From Patescibacteria group bacterium (GTDB lineage: Bacteria > Patescibacteriota > Microgenomatia > UBA1400 > PJMF01): a stretch of 35,068 bases of DNA. Shown in pieces: positions 8,029 through 16,451 of this stretch. Both the position numbers and the translations under genes were made by a program. Each line of letters begins with the position of its first letter. The first letter of the stretch is position 1. Below the pieces are notes generated by a model. It was not told the DNA's origin. It ran no database searches and saw only the letters and a program-made list of their open reading frames with translations. The stretch lies in NCBI GenBank assembly GCA_023382875.1, contig JAHDXH010000008.1, positions 4,723 to 39,790 of the forward strand. Reading direction: 5' to 3'.

Positions 8029-8215
8029 TTCTTAATAACGTCATAGACTGTTGACAACAGTCGATCTAATATAGAACGTTGCCAAGGGTGATAACTTGGT
8101 TGGGTAGGCCCATGATAGCCGGAATTAAGTAAATAGAAGGTGGCACCACCGACTTAAGCAATTAAGAAGGCCCTTTTGTGACTAGATCTTAGATGTAGTC
8201 ATGAGAGGGTTTTTT
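8029..8215 (+). promoter_or_regulatory. T-box riboswitch leader of aspS
   Basis: T-box core AGAAGGTGGCACCACCG (8135-8151) with UGGC (8141-8144) matching tRNA GCCA end; antiterminator GAAGG/CCTTT plus CTTAA-gcaa-TTAAG; competing terminator CCCTTTTGTGACTA/TAGTCATGAGAGGG + T6 (8171-8215); Stem I hairpin GACTG-TTGACAA-CAGTC (8046-8062). Confidence 0.88.
8171..8215 (+). terminator. Regulated intrinsic terminator of the T-box leader
   Basis: 14-bp stem (with G-U pairs) 8171-8184/8196-8209 followed by T6. Confidence 0.85.
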
Positions 8216-8234
8216 ATTGCAAAAAAGGAGAAAT

Positions 8235-9647
8235 ATGCCAAGAACACTCGTCTTGGAGACAGTTAATCAAGTTGGAAAAGAAGTAGTTTTACAAGGTTGG
8301 GTTGATACTAAGCGCGACCATGGTAAAGTCACTTTTATTGACCTTCGTGACCGAACCGGCAAAATTCAATGTGTCGGCTACTTAATGATGAGCGAATTAT
8401 CAACAGAGTCAGTGGTTGAGATTCATGGCTTAGTCAAAGCTCGTCCAGAAAAATTAGTCAACAAAGCTTTGCCAACTGGTGGAGTGGAGATTGAAGTTAA
8501 AAGCTACGAAGTTTTAAACAAAGCTAAGGAATTGCCATTAACTTTGGAAGGTGATGGTTTGGATATTCGCGAAGACGTGCGTTTGAAATATCGCTATTTA
8601 GACTTACGCCGAGAAAGATTGCAACACGCCATCAGACTTCGTTCTAAGTTTATTCATGCTTTAAGCAATGCTTTGCATGAACAAGATTTCGTGGAAATTG
8701 AAACACCAATTTTGACCGAATCAACTAAAGAAGGTGCGCGTGACTTTGTTGTGCCATCTCGCTTAAATCCTGGTAAGTTTTATGCTTTACCTCAAAGTCC
8801 TCAACAATACAAACAACTTTTGATGACTGCTGGATTTGAAAAATACTTCCAGGTGGCTCGTTGTATTCGTGACGAAGACTTGCGTTCAGACAGAGGTTTT
8901 GAATTTACCCAGCTAGATATTGAAATGAGTTTTGTGGACCGCGAAACCGTCATGTCGACTGTTGAGGGCGTGGTTAAAAAAGCCGTTAAAGCTGTGGGTG
9001 GCAAGCTGCAAAAAGAGGAATTCCCAGTGTTCACTTACGAAGAAGCTATGGCAAAGTATGGAGCTGACAAATTCGACCTTCGTACCGAAGAAGAGAAAAA
9101 AGAAGGTGTTCTGGCTTTTGCTTGGGTAATCAAGTTTCCTTTCTTCAAAAAAGTTGACGCCGCTGATGTAGCTGAGGTTCGTGATGGTAAATCTGGTTGG
9201 ACCTTTACCCACAACCCATTCTCATCTCCAGAGCCTGAATTCATTGAAGATCACTTGGCTGGCAAAAATGTCGAGAAGATTGTGACAGCTCAATATGACT
9301 TGGTTTGCAACGGTTATGAAGCTGGTGGTGGCTCTATTAGAGCTCATCGCGCTGATTTACTTTTGGCTACCTATAAAATCATGGGTTACTCAGAGGAAGA
9401 GATTCAGGCCAGTGTTGGCCACATGCTCGAAGCTTTTGAAGTGGGAACGCCACCGCATGGTGGAATTGCACTTGGACTTGATCGCTTGGTAATGCTTTTG
9501 ACTGGTCAAGAATCGCTCAAAGAGGCAATTGCTTTCCCAATGACTTCATCTGGAAAAACATCAATCATGAATGGACCAAGCTCAATCAGTGAAGAACAAC
9601 TTAAAGAACTTCATATCAAGCTAGATGTGAAAAAGAGCAAAGACTAG
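8235..9647 (+). CDS. aspS: Aspartyl-tRNA synthetase, bacterial-type lineage with reduced/absent GAD insertion
   Basis: MPRTLVLETVNQ.. with SD AAAGGAG; FYALPQSPQQYKQLLM, RCIRDEDLRSDRGFEFTQLDIEMSF, GIALGLDRLVMLLTG; ATG at 8235 preferred over the TTG at 8217 in the ORF track. Confidence 0.95.
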   Translation: MPRTLVLETVNQVGKEVVLQGWVDTKRDHGKVTFIDLRDRTGKIQCVGYLMMSELSTESVVEIHGLVKARPEKLVNKALPTGGVEIEVKSYEVLNKAKELPLTLEGDGLDIREDVRLKYRYLDLRRERLQHAIRLRSKFIHALSNALHEQDFVEIETPILTESTKEGARDFVVPSRLNPGKFYALPQSPQQYKQLLMTAGFEKYFQVARCIRDEDLRSDRGFEFTQLDIEMSFVDRETVMSTVEGVVKKAVKAVGGKLQKEEFPVFTYEEAMAKYGADKFDLRTEEEKKEGVLAFAWVIKFPFFKKVDAADVAEVRDGKSGWTFTHNPFSSPEPEFIEDHLAGKNVEKIVTAQYDLVCNGYEAGGGSIRAHRADLLLATYKIMGYSEEEIQASVGHMLEAFEVGTPPHGGIALGLDRLVMLLTGQESLKEAIAFPMTSSGKTSIMNGPSSISEEQLKELHIKLDVKKSKD

Positions 9648-9655
9648 TTTTTTTG

Positions 9656-9913
9656 CTAAACCAACTTAGCCAGCTTGGTTTTTTCTAGCCGTGAAAGTTG
9701 CTTAATCTGATACTCTCTTTTTAGAGCGTCGGATTTATTAGTGCAAGTTTCGTGATAAATAAGTTCAACTGGTCTTCGACTAGCGGTGTACTTTGCTCCT
9801 TTACCAAGGTTGTGATTTTTGATTCTTTGTTCCAAGTTATTTGTTGTGCCAGTGTAATAGGTTTGATCGTGGCATTTCACAATATAGACAAACCAGATTT
9901 GATCATTATTCAT
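9656..9913 (-). CDS. GIY-YIG endonuclease domain protein
   Basis: MNNDQIWFVYIVKCHDQTYYTGTTNNLEQRIKNHNLGKGAKYT; start moved to the internal ATG at 9913. Confidence 0.85.
   Translation of the reverse strand: MNNDQIWFVYIVKCHDQTYYTGTTNNLEQRIKNHNLGKGAKYTASRRPVELIYHETCTNKSDALKREYQIKQLSRLEKTKLAKLV
9659..9684 (+). terminator. aspS terminator (AACCAA / TTGGTT + T6)
   Basis: Hairpin 9659-9664/9675-9680 with T-tract, inside the 3' coding end of the convergent GIY-YIG gene. Confidence 0.65.
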
Positions 9914-9951
9914 TGCTGACAGTATCTCATATGGTTTGGTAGGATTAAGAT

Positions 9952-11202
9952 ATGGAAAATGACGCGCAAATTCAACCTTCTTTAGTAGCAGAGAAAAAAG
10001 CTTTTTCACCTTTATTTTTAATGGGTGGTGTTTTGCTTTTGGTGCTGGGTTTTGTGGGTGGCGCGGTTTTAACCAAGAGTATTAGCGGTGCTAGTTTGCA
10101 AAAAATTAGTCAAAATGACCAAGTCGGTCAGGTAAGTGAGAACAAGCAAGCTGTTGCTAGTAGTTTTGTTTCACTTAATAAGTCTACTTTTGCTTCTTAT
10201 CCGTTGGTTAAAGACGGCAAGTTATTCTTTATTCCGATCACTTCTGGAATTGGTGCCTTTTCACCAAGTATTGAGGTGAGTTGGGGTGGCGGTGCTTATG
10301 GCTTGGGTAGCTCTGATCCAATTGCTTCTCCTGATAATCAAAAAATTGCTCTGATCGAAAGTGGTACTGGTAATTTGTTATTAGTAACTGCAGACGGCAA
10401 GCAACAAGTTCGAGTTTCCAATCAAATGAATGTTAGTTATATCAGCGGTTGGTCTCCTGATTCGAATAAATTGATTGTTTATGCAACTGCGCCAACGGTC
10501 AAAAGCCTTTTTGTTCCAGAAGGTCCCGTTCCCGAAGAGAGTATTCCTTTAATTCAAAAACTTTCTCCAAGTAGTCTTGCGACTGGTTATTATTTAGTTG
10601 ATTTAAATAGCAACAATGTTGAGCACCTTTCTTATCTTGATGGCTCAAATTTTATTACCTGGGTTGATGCTAATAATATTTTATTGAATTTGGAATACAG
10701 TGGCAAAAAATATGTAGTTTTGAATTTAAAGACATACGAGGCAAATGCTGAGTTAGTAGGTAAAGCACTTGACCCATACTTTGGTGAACAAATTTCTTTT
10801 AGTTCAACTGGTGAAATGTGGGCACTAACTTTGGCTCCTACCGAACTTATGAATGGTGAGAGCAGTGAATCTAAAATAGTTTTGGCAGCCTTTCCATCTG
10901 TGACTGGCGAAGTAATTGGTGAAGGTAAGTTTGCCCAGGTACAAGGTCCGCACATTTCGCCTAATGGCAAAAAAGTTATTTTTCAGGGTTACGATGTGGT
11001 TAATGGACCTAATTTTGTTTATTACTATGATGGAAGTGAAACGACCAAGTTATTTGAGGGGTTGCCTAGAAAATGGGTAAATGACGACAAATTTATTTAT
11101 ACTGTCTCAAGCGAAGTTGGTGCAACTAATCCCAGCTTTACGCAAAGTGTCTATGTTTATGACACCACTACCAACCAATCAACTTTGTTATTTGGAGATT
11201 AA
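9952..11202 (+). CDS. Membrane-anchored beta-propeller (TolB/WD40-like) protein
   Basis: 416 aa; N-terminal TM, repeats such as SPDNQKIALIESGTGNLLLVTADG, GWSPDSNKLIVYA, ISPNGKKVIFQGYD. Confidence 0.6.
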   Translation: MENDAQIQPSLVAEKKAFSPLFLMGGVLLLVLGFVGGAVLTKSISGASLQKISQNDQVGQVSENKQAVASSFVSLNKSTFASYPLVKDGKLFFIPITSGIGAFSPSIEVSWGGGAYGLGSSDPIASPDNQKIALIESGTGNLLLVTADGKQQVRVSNQMNVSYISGWSPDSNKLIVYATAPTVKSLFVPEGPVPEESIPLIQKLSPSSLATGYYLVDLNSNNVEHLSYLDGSNFITWVDANNILLNLEYSGKKYVVLNLKTYEANAELVGKALDPYFGEQISFSSTGEMWALTLAPTELMNGESSESKIVLAAFPSVTGEVIGEGKFAQVQGPHISPNGKKVIFQGYDVVNGPNFVYYYDGSETTKLFEGLPRKWVNDDKFIYTVSSEVGATNPSFTQSVYVYDTTTNQSTLLFGD

Positions 11203-11225
11203 AAAACTAGCCACGAAGGCTAGTT
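11201..11225 (-). terminator. Intrinsic terminator of tmRNA
   Basis: Minus strand AACTAGCC-TTCGT-GGCTAGTT followed by T6; immediately 3' of the tmRNA. Confidence 0.75.
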
Positions 11226-11232
11226 AATTAAG

Positions 11233-11647
11233 TGGAGATGACGAGTAACGAACTCGTGTCTGTAAGGAACGTGATCATCATTTTCTACAGATATAGTTTT
11301 GGTCTTAAGTGAGTTGAAATAGGGAGGCCAAAACGAGCCTAAATCAACCTTCATTTCTAAAGTCTTATTCTTTAGCCGAAATGCGAACTAAAGAGGTCAC
11401 ATCGACTGTTTTTTCACCCAAAAGCCATCATCGATGCGAATGGACTTCTGGATGCCAGTTAAGCAGCTAAAGCTGAGTAACTTGGGGCTGAGAAAGCACT
11501 AGCAACGGTGTTAGAAACATCGAGGATTGTGTTCTTAGCTTTGCTGACAATAGAGTCTGCAGTTATTTTTTTGCTTTGTTTTACGCCTTAAAGCAAAAGG
11601 CGATCTGCCAATGATAAAGAGCTCTCACATCAATTCAATACATCCCC
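11233..11647 (-). ncRNA. ssrA: tmRNA (transfer-messenger RNA)
   Basis: Minus strand acceptor GGGGATG (11647..11641)/CATCTCC (11240..11234) + A; T-arm ACGAG-TTCGTTA-CTCGT; PK1 CGCCTT..AAGGCG with GCTTT..AAAGC; further pseudoknots (CCAT/ATGG with CATCG/CGATG; CTTTAG/CTAAAG with CATTTC/GAAATG); tag frame ending ..YSALAA-stop. Confidence 0.95.
11459..11560 (-). other. tmRNA tag reading frame, deduced peptide ADSIVSKAKNTILDVSNTVASAFSAPSYSALAA*
   Basis: Resume GCA after GCAAAAAAATAACT, aligned with E. coli GCAAAAAATAGTC-GCA; runs to TAA with the canonical ALAA C-terminus. Confidence 0.8.
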
Positions 11648-11658
11648 GTGAGACCTAT

Positions 11659-11687
11659 ATTATAAGATAATTTTGTCTAAAATTCAA
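11659..11687 (-). promoter_or_regulatory. tmRNA promoter TTGAAT-N17-TATAAT
   Basis: -35 at 11687..11682, -10 at 11664..11659, upstream of the mature 5' end. Confidence 0.7.
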
Positions 11688-11733
11688 TTAAATCCAAGGT
11701 TCAGGCAAGAATTTGTGTATAATGAAGCTTAAT

Positions 11734-12945
11734 ATGTGGTTAAAACAAATCCTTTATCGTATTAAAAGGCTTTATCATTTTTTTAAGACCGGGCTCTTTA
11801 ATGGTCTCGTGGCTGAGTTTAAATACGGTTTTCCATCTAAAAAATTACATGTTTTGGCTATAACTGGCACCGATGGTAAGACCACGTCTTCGACCATGCT
11901 TTATCATGTGTTGAAAACCGCTGGTAAAAAAGTAGCTTTGATTTCCACTGTGGCTGCCTATATTGGAGACGAAAGAATTGATACAGGTTTCCATGTCACT
12001 ACGCCTACCCCAGCTCAACTACAAAAATTGATGAAAAGATTGGTCAAAGAAGGCTATGAGTATTTGGTGCTAGAAACCACTTCTCAAGGAGTTTACCAAT
12101 TTAGAACTTGGGGGATTTTTCCTTTTATTGCCGGTGTGACCAACATTGCTCAAGACCACTTTGATTATCATTTGAACTATCAAAACTATTTATCTGCCAA
12201 GGCTTTGATCTTGCGTGATAGTGAAAAAATCATCTTGAATAAAGATGATGCTTCCTACCAACCACTCAAGGATATTTTGAGAGTCAGTGAAAGTAGGATT
12301 TTGTCATACTCAGTTGAGCATCAAAATGATCCAGCAATTATGAGGGCGATTAAAAATAGATTTCCTGAAAAATATAATGTTAGCAACGCCTTGTTGGTGG
12401 TGAAATTTGCCAAAAATTTGGAAGTATCTGATCAGGATATTATTGCTGGTATTGAGTCATTTACAGGAATTCCTGGTCGAATGGAGGAAATCAAAAATAG
12501 CAAAGGTATCAGGGCCATTGTTGATTTTGCTCACACTCCACAGGGATTGGAAAAAGCCTTGACTGCGCTTAGGGCACAAACCAAGAGACCAGGCCGATTG
12601 ATTGCAGTTTATGGTTGCGCTGGTCTTCGAGATGCCCTCAAGCGTCCAATGATGGGCAAGATTGGCACAGATATTGCCGATTTCTGTGTTTTCACTGCTG
12701 AAGATCCGCGAACCGAAAGTGTTTGGTCAATCATTAGGCAGATGAAAGAACAACTCACTTCAAATCACGACAAGATTATTTCTATTGCTGACCGTTTTGA
12801 GGCGATTGAGTTTGCTTTAACAAAGCTTGCTAAACAAGGTGACACCGTGGTAGTTTTGGGCAAAGGCCATGAACAAAGTATGTGCTATGGCAATGTTGAA
12901 CATCCTTGGGATGACCGCGAAGCGGTTAGAAAAGTCCTATCATGA
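11734..12945 (+). CDS. murE: Mur ligase, MurE-like (UDP-N-acetylmuramyl-tripeptide synthetase family)
   Basis: AITGTDGKTTSSTM, FHVTTPTPAQLQKLM, TNIAQDHFDYH, EDPRTESV, GKGHEQSM. Start placed at ATG 11734 just after TATAAT 11718-11723; ATG 11722 is an alternative. Confidence 0.82.
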   Translation: MWLKQILYRIKRLYHFFKTGLFNGLVAEFKYGFPSKKLHVLAITGTDGKTTSSTMLYHVLKTAGKKVALISTVAAYIGDERIDTGFHVTTPTPAQLQKLMKRLVKEGYEYLVLETTSQGVYQFRTWGIFPFIAGVTNIAQDHFDYHLNYQNYLSAKALILRDSEKIILNKDDASYQPLKDILRVSESRILSYSVEHQNDPAIMRAIKNRFPEKYNVSNALLVVKFAKNLEVSDQDIIAGIESFTGIPGRMEEIKNSKGIRAIVDFAHTPQGLEKALTALRAQTKRPGRLIAVYGCAGLRDALKRPMMGKIGTDIADFCVFTAEDPRTESVWSIIRQMKEQLTSNHDKIISIADRFEAIEFALTKLAKQGDTVVVLGKGHEQSMCYGNVEHPWDDREAVRKVLS

Positions 12946-13937
12946 CAAACAAAACTGATGTGCAAAAAAAGGTAGTAGTGATTGGTGGTGGCACTGGTAT
13001 TTTTCCAGTGACTGCTGGACTTAGACATTTGAATGTTGATATTAGTACGATTATTTGTGTGTCTGATTCTGGAGGTAGTACTGGCAGAATTCGCGATGAG
13101 TTCGGTTTTCAACCAGTTGGTGATCTGCGTCAATCTCTAGCTGCTTTGGCCGAAAGTGAGGGTGAGGAGTGGATTCGCAAATTGCTTCTGTACCGTTTTG
13201 AAAAAGGCGAAAGCTTAAAAGGTCACAATCTTGGTAATTTAATTTTAACTGCTCTGCAGGATATGACGGGTTCTACTAGCGAAGCCTTATCTAAAGCTGA
13301 GCAAATTTTCCGTCTTAAGGGTGAGGTTATTCCTTCAACTGAAGAAACTGTGGACTTAAAAATTCATTATCAAGACGGTACTTCTGCAGTTGGCGAACAC
13401 TTGCTTGACGATAATTCTACTGCTAAGCCGATTGCCGATATTAGTTTGACTCCACCTGCAAAATTAAGTGCTAATGCTGTGGTGGCAATCGAAAAAGCTG
13501 ACTACATTATTATTGGACCTGGTGATTTCTATGGTAGTTTGATGTCGGCGCTTTCCCCAGATGGACTTTCAGATGCCTTCAAAAATTCTAAAGCTCAGGT
13601 GATTTTTATCATGAATTTAATGACTAGATTAACTCAAACCAAAGATATGACCGCTCGTGATCACTTGGAAAAAATTGAAGCTAAAATTGGACGCAAAGTT
13701 GATGTGGTTATTATTAACAACGAGCCGATTGCTGAAAACATTCTGACTCGCTATGCCAAGTTTGGTGAATTACCAGTGGTTAATGACTTAGATAATGATT
13801 CTAGAGTGGTGAGAGGCAAAATTTTGAGTGACCAAATTTTTGTCAAAGGTTATGAAGATAACACTCATCGCGAATTATTGCGCCATGACTCAAGGAAACT
13901 ACAAAAGGTTTTGGCTGAGGTTATGAAATTAGGCTAA
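12942..13937 (+). CDS. yvcK: YvcK/CofD-family gluconeogenesis factor (UDP-sugar binding)
   Basis: VVVIGGGTGIFPVTAGLRHL.. VSDSGGSTGRIRDEFGFQPVGDLRQSLAAL. Confidence 0.92.
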   Translation: MTNKTDVQKKVVVIGGGTGIFPVTAGLRHLNVDISTIICVSDSGGSTGRIRDEFGFQPVGDLRQSLAALAESEGEEWIRKLLLYRFEKGESLKGHNLGNLILTALQDMTGSTSEALSKAEQIFRLKGEVIPSTEETVDLKIHYQDGTSAVGEHLLDDNSTAKPIADISLTPPAKLSANAVVAIEKADYIIIGPGDFYGSLMSALSPDGLSDAFKNSKAQVIFIMNLMTRLTQTKDMTARDHLEKIEAKIGRKVDVVIINNEPIAENILTRYAKFGELPVVNDLDNDSRVVRGKILSDQIFVKGYEDNTHRELLRHDSRKLQKVLAEVMKLG

Positions 13938-13943
13938 TAGATT

Positions 13944-15356
13944 ATGATCGATTTATTGTCATATCAACATTTTCACTTGATTGGAATCAAGGGTGTGGCC
14001 ATGACTTCATTGGCTCAAATTCTTGTTGATGCTGGCAAAAAGGTGACTGGCACAGATGTGACTCAGGATTTTGTGACCAAGAAAATTTTGGAAAAATTAA
14101 GTATCCAGATTAGTTACGATTTTGCCGCTGATTTTCCCAAAGAAACTGAAGTAGTCATTTACACTGCTGCTCATGGTGGTCCATCTAATCCGATGGTTTT
14201 AAAAACCAAACAAGCTGGATTGGTAGTGATTTCTCATGCTGAGGCTTTGGGATATTTTTTCAATCGCAAGGCAGGAATCGCAGTTTGTGGCGTGGGTGGT
14301 AAATCTACAACTTCTGCCATGATTAGTTATATTTTTGAAAAGACCAAGCCTCAGTCTTTTGCTGTGGGTGTGGGAGACATTGGGGGGTTGGGTAAAACTG
14401 GCCAGTGGTTGGCAGACAGCCAATATTTCGTCGCAGAGGCTGATGAGTATGTAGTTGATCCTAGCGCTCCTGCTCGTGGTGAAAAAATAGTCCCTAGATT
14501 TTCTTTTCTTAATCCTGTCTTAACTGTTTGTACTAACCTTGACTACGATCATCCAGATGTATATAAAGATTTTGACCATACCAAAGAAGTTTATCTTTCG
14601 TTTTTCCATCAGTTGAAAGCTGGCGGCACAATTGTAGTGAATGGTGATGATCGCGACCTATTGGCTTTAGTCAAAAAATCCGGCCAAAGTTTTCTGACTT
14701 TTGGTGAAGGAGAGGGTTCTGATTTGCGTTTGCTGGGTTATGAGGTGAAAGCCGGACAAACTGTTTCTAGAGTTTCATTTGAAAATAAAGAATATGAATT
14801 ATCGCTGATTGTCCCAGGTAAATATAATGTAATGAATGCTTTGGCGGCTTTATTGGCGGTGTCTAAAGCTGGAATTAGTTTTGAAACAGCGATTCAGTCT
14901 TTGGCTAGTTTTTCTTCGACTCGCCGCCGCTTTGAATTTTTAGGTGAGAAAAATGGTGTTAAGTATTACGATGATTACGCTCACCATCCTGACGAAATTT
15001 TGTCTGTTATTGGCGCTTTTAATGATTGGTGTCCAGATAATCATAAAGTTATAGCTTTTCAATCTCATACATTTTCCAGAACCAAAGAATTATTTTTCCA
15101 ATTTGCTGATAGCTTCAGGCATGCAGAAAAGCTGGTGATGATTGATATCTTTCCTTCGGCAAGAGAAAAAATTGATCCAACTATTACCAGTGATTTATTA
15201 TGTGCCGAAATTAATCGTCGCTATCCCAATCTTAAAGCTGAGAATCTCAAGACTAATGAAAATTTAGCTCAGTATTTCAAAGCTTTGCCCAGTGGAACAG
15301 CGGTATTAACAATTGGAGCCGGTGATATCTACGAAGTTCACGACCTTGTACAATAA
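13944..15356 (+). CDS. murC: UDP-N-acetylmuramate--L-alanine ligase (MurC-like)
   Basis: FHLIGIKGVAMTSLAQIL, P-loop GVGGKSTTSAM, NLDYDHPDVY, DDYAHHPDEI, HTFSRTKELF. Confidence 0.88.
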   Translation: MIDLLSYQHFHLIGIKGVAMTSLAQILVDAGKKVTGTDVTQDFVTKKILEKLSIQISYDFAADFPKETEVVIYTAAHGGPSNPMVLKTKQAGLVVISHAEALGYFFNRKAGIAVCGVGGKSTTSAMISYIFEKTKPQSFAVGVGDIGGLGKTGQWLADSQYFVAEADEYVVDPSAPARGEKIVPRFSFLNPVLTVCTNLDYDHPDVYKDFDHTKEVYLSFFHQLKAGGTIVVNGDDRDLLALVKKSGQSFLTFGEGEGSDLRLLGYEVKAGQTVSRVSFENKEYELSLIVPGKYNVMNALAALLAVSKAGISFETAIQSLASFSSTRRRFEFLGEKNGVKYYDDYAHHPDEILSVIGAFNDWCPDNHKVIAFQSHTFSRTKELFFQFADSFRHAEKLVMIDIFPSAREKIDPTITSDLLCAEINRRYPNLKAENLKTNENLAQYFKALPSGTAVLTIGAGDIYEVHDLVQ

Positions 15357-15361
15357 TCTTT

Positions 15362-16450
15362 ATGTCAAACTTAGCTGATCAACTTAGATCTCAGTTTCCT
15401 GATTACGAATTCAAACTTGAAGAACCTCTCGCTCGTTATACAACCGTGAAGATTGGTGGACCAGCTGAGGTTTTTTATGAAGCCAAAGATCAAAAAAAAC
15501 TCATAGATTTATTGCAATTTTCTATTGTTAACAAAATTAAAATCACAATGTTGGGTTGGGGAGCTAATGTATTGATTTCTGATAAAGGAATTAGGGGCTT
15601 GGTGATTAAAAACCGAGCTGGTGAGATAAAAATTTTAGACCAAGCTGACAATGTTTTTGTGGCAGATGAAGTGCCGAGTGAGCAGATTATGGCACGATGG
15701 GATGCTGATGGTTCTAAGGGTAGTTTTAAATATGATTTTAGTGACCTCAATTATTCTGAAGCAGGTAAGCCAAGGGTTTTGGTTGAGATCGATGCAGGTG
15801 TTAATTTAAACCAAGCTATTGTCCAATTAATCAATAAAGGCATTACCGGTCTGCAGTGGTTCGCACGTATTCCCTCAACGATTGGTGGGGGTATTTATAA
15901 CAATATTCATGGCGGCACACATTTTATCAGTGAGGTGTTGGAAACAGTGACGGTTTTAAATGAAGAAGGGAAAATTGTCACATTACCTAAGTCTGAACTT
16001 AAATTTGATTATGATCAGTCTAGATTTCATGACACAAAAGAAATTATTTTATCGGCAGTTTTTAATCTTTATCGGGGAGATGCTTTGAAGGCAAAGAATG
16101 TCGTTATTGAGTGGAATAAGAGAAAGGCAGTTCAGCCTAATAATTCACTAGGTTGTACATTTAAAAATATTACTAATGAAGAAAAAGAACGCTTGGGTTA
16201 TCCCACTACTAGCGTTGGCTACTTAGTTGAACATATTTTGAATTTAAAAGGTTACCATATTGGAGACGCTGTAGTTTCCGATGCTCACTGCGCTTTTATT
16301 GAAAATAAAGGTGCGGCAACAGCAGAACAATATTTACAAGTAATAAAAACAATTATTAGCCAAACCAAGTCCAAGACTGGATTAATCATCAAGCCTGAAA
16401 TTTTCTTTTTAGGATTTGAGAAATCTGAGCTGGAAGGTATAGTATCGTAG
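15362..16450 (+). CDS. murB: UDP-N-acetylenolpyruvoylglucosamine reductase MurB
   Basis: ARYTTVKIGGPAEVF, GWGANVLISDKGIRGLVI, GLQWFARIPSTIGGGIYNN. Confidence 0.93.
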   Translation: MSNLADQLRSQFPDYEFKLEEPLARYTTVKIGGPAEVFYEAKDQKKLIDLLQFSIVNKIKITMLGWGANVLISDKGIRGLVIKNRAGEIKILDQADNVFVADEVPSEQIMARWDADGSKGSFKYDFSDLNYSEAGKPRVLVEIDAGVNLNQAIVQLINKGITGLQWFARIPSTIGGGIYNNIHGGTHFISEVLETVTVLNEEGKIVTLPKSELKFDYDQSRFHDTKEIILSAVFNLYRGDALKAKNVVIEWNKRKAVQPNNSLGCTFKNITNEEKERLGYPTTSVGYLVEHILNLKGYHIGDAVVSDAHCAFIENKGAATAEQYLQVIKTIISQTKSKTGLIIKPEIFFLGFEKSELEGIVS

Positions 16451-16451
16451 T

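Noticed and set aside
8217-8234. TTG start for AspRS (MQKRRN-MPRT..)
   Set aside because: Overlaps the T-box terminator tail; ATG at 8235 has an SD (AAAGGAG) and homologous N-terminus.
10632-10970. 112-aa minus ORF inside the beta-propeller gene
   Set aside because: Shadow ORF of a well-supported plus-strand CDS.
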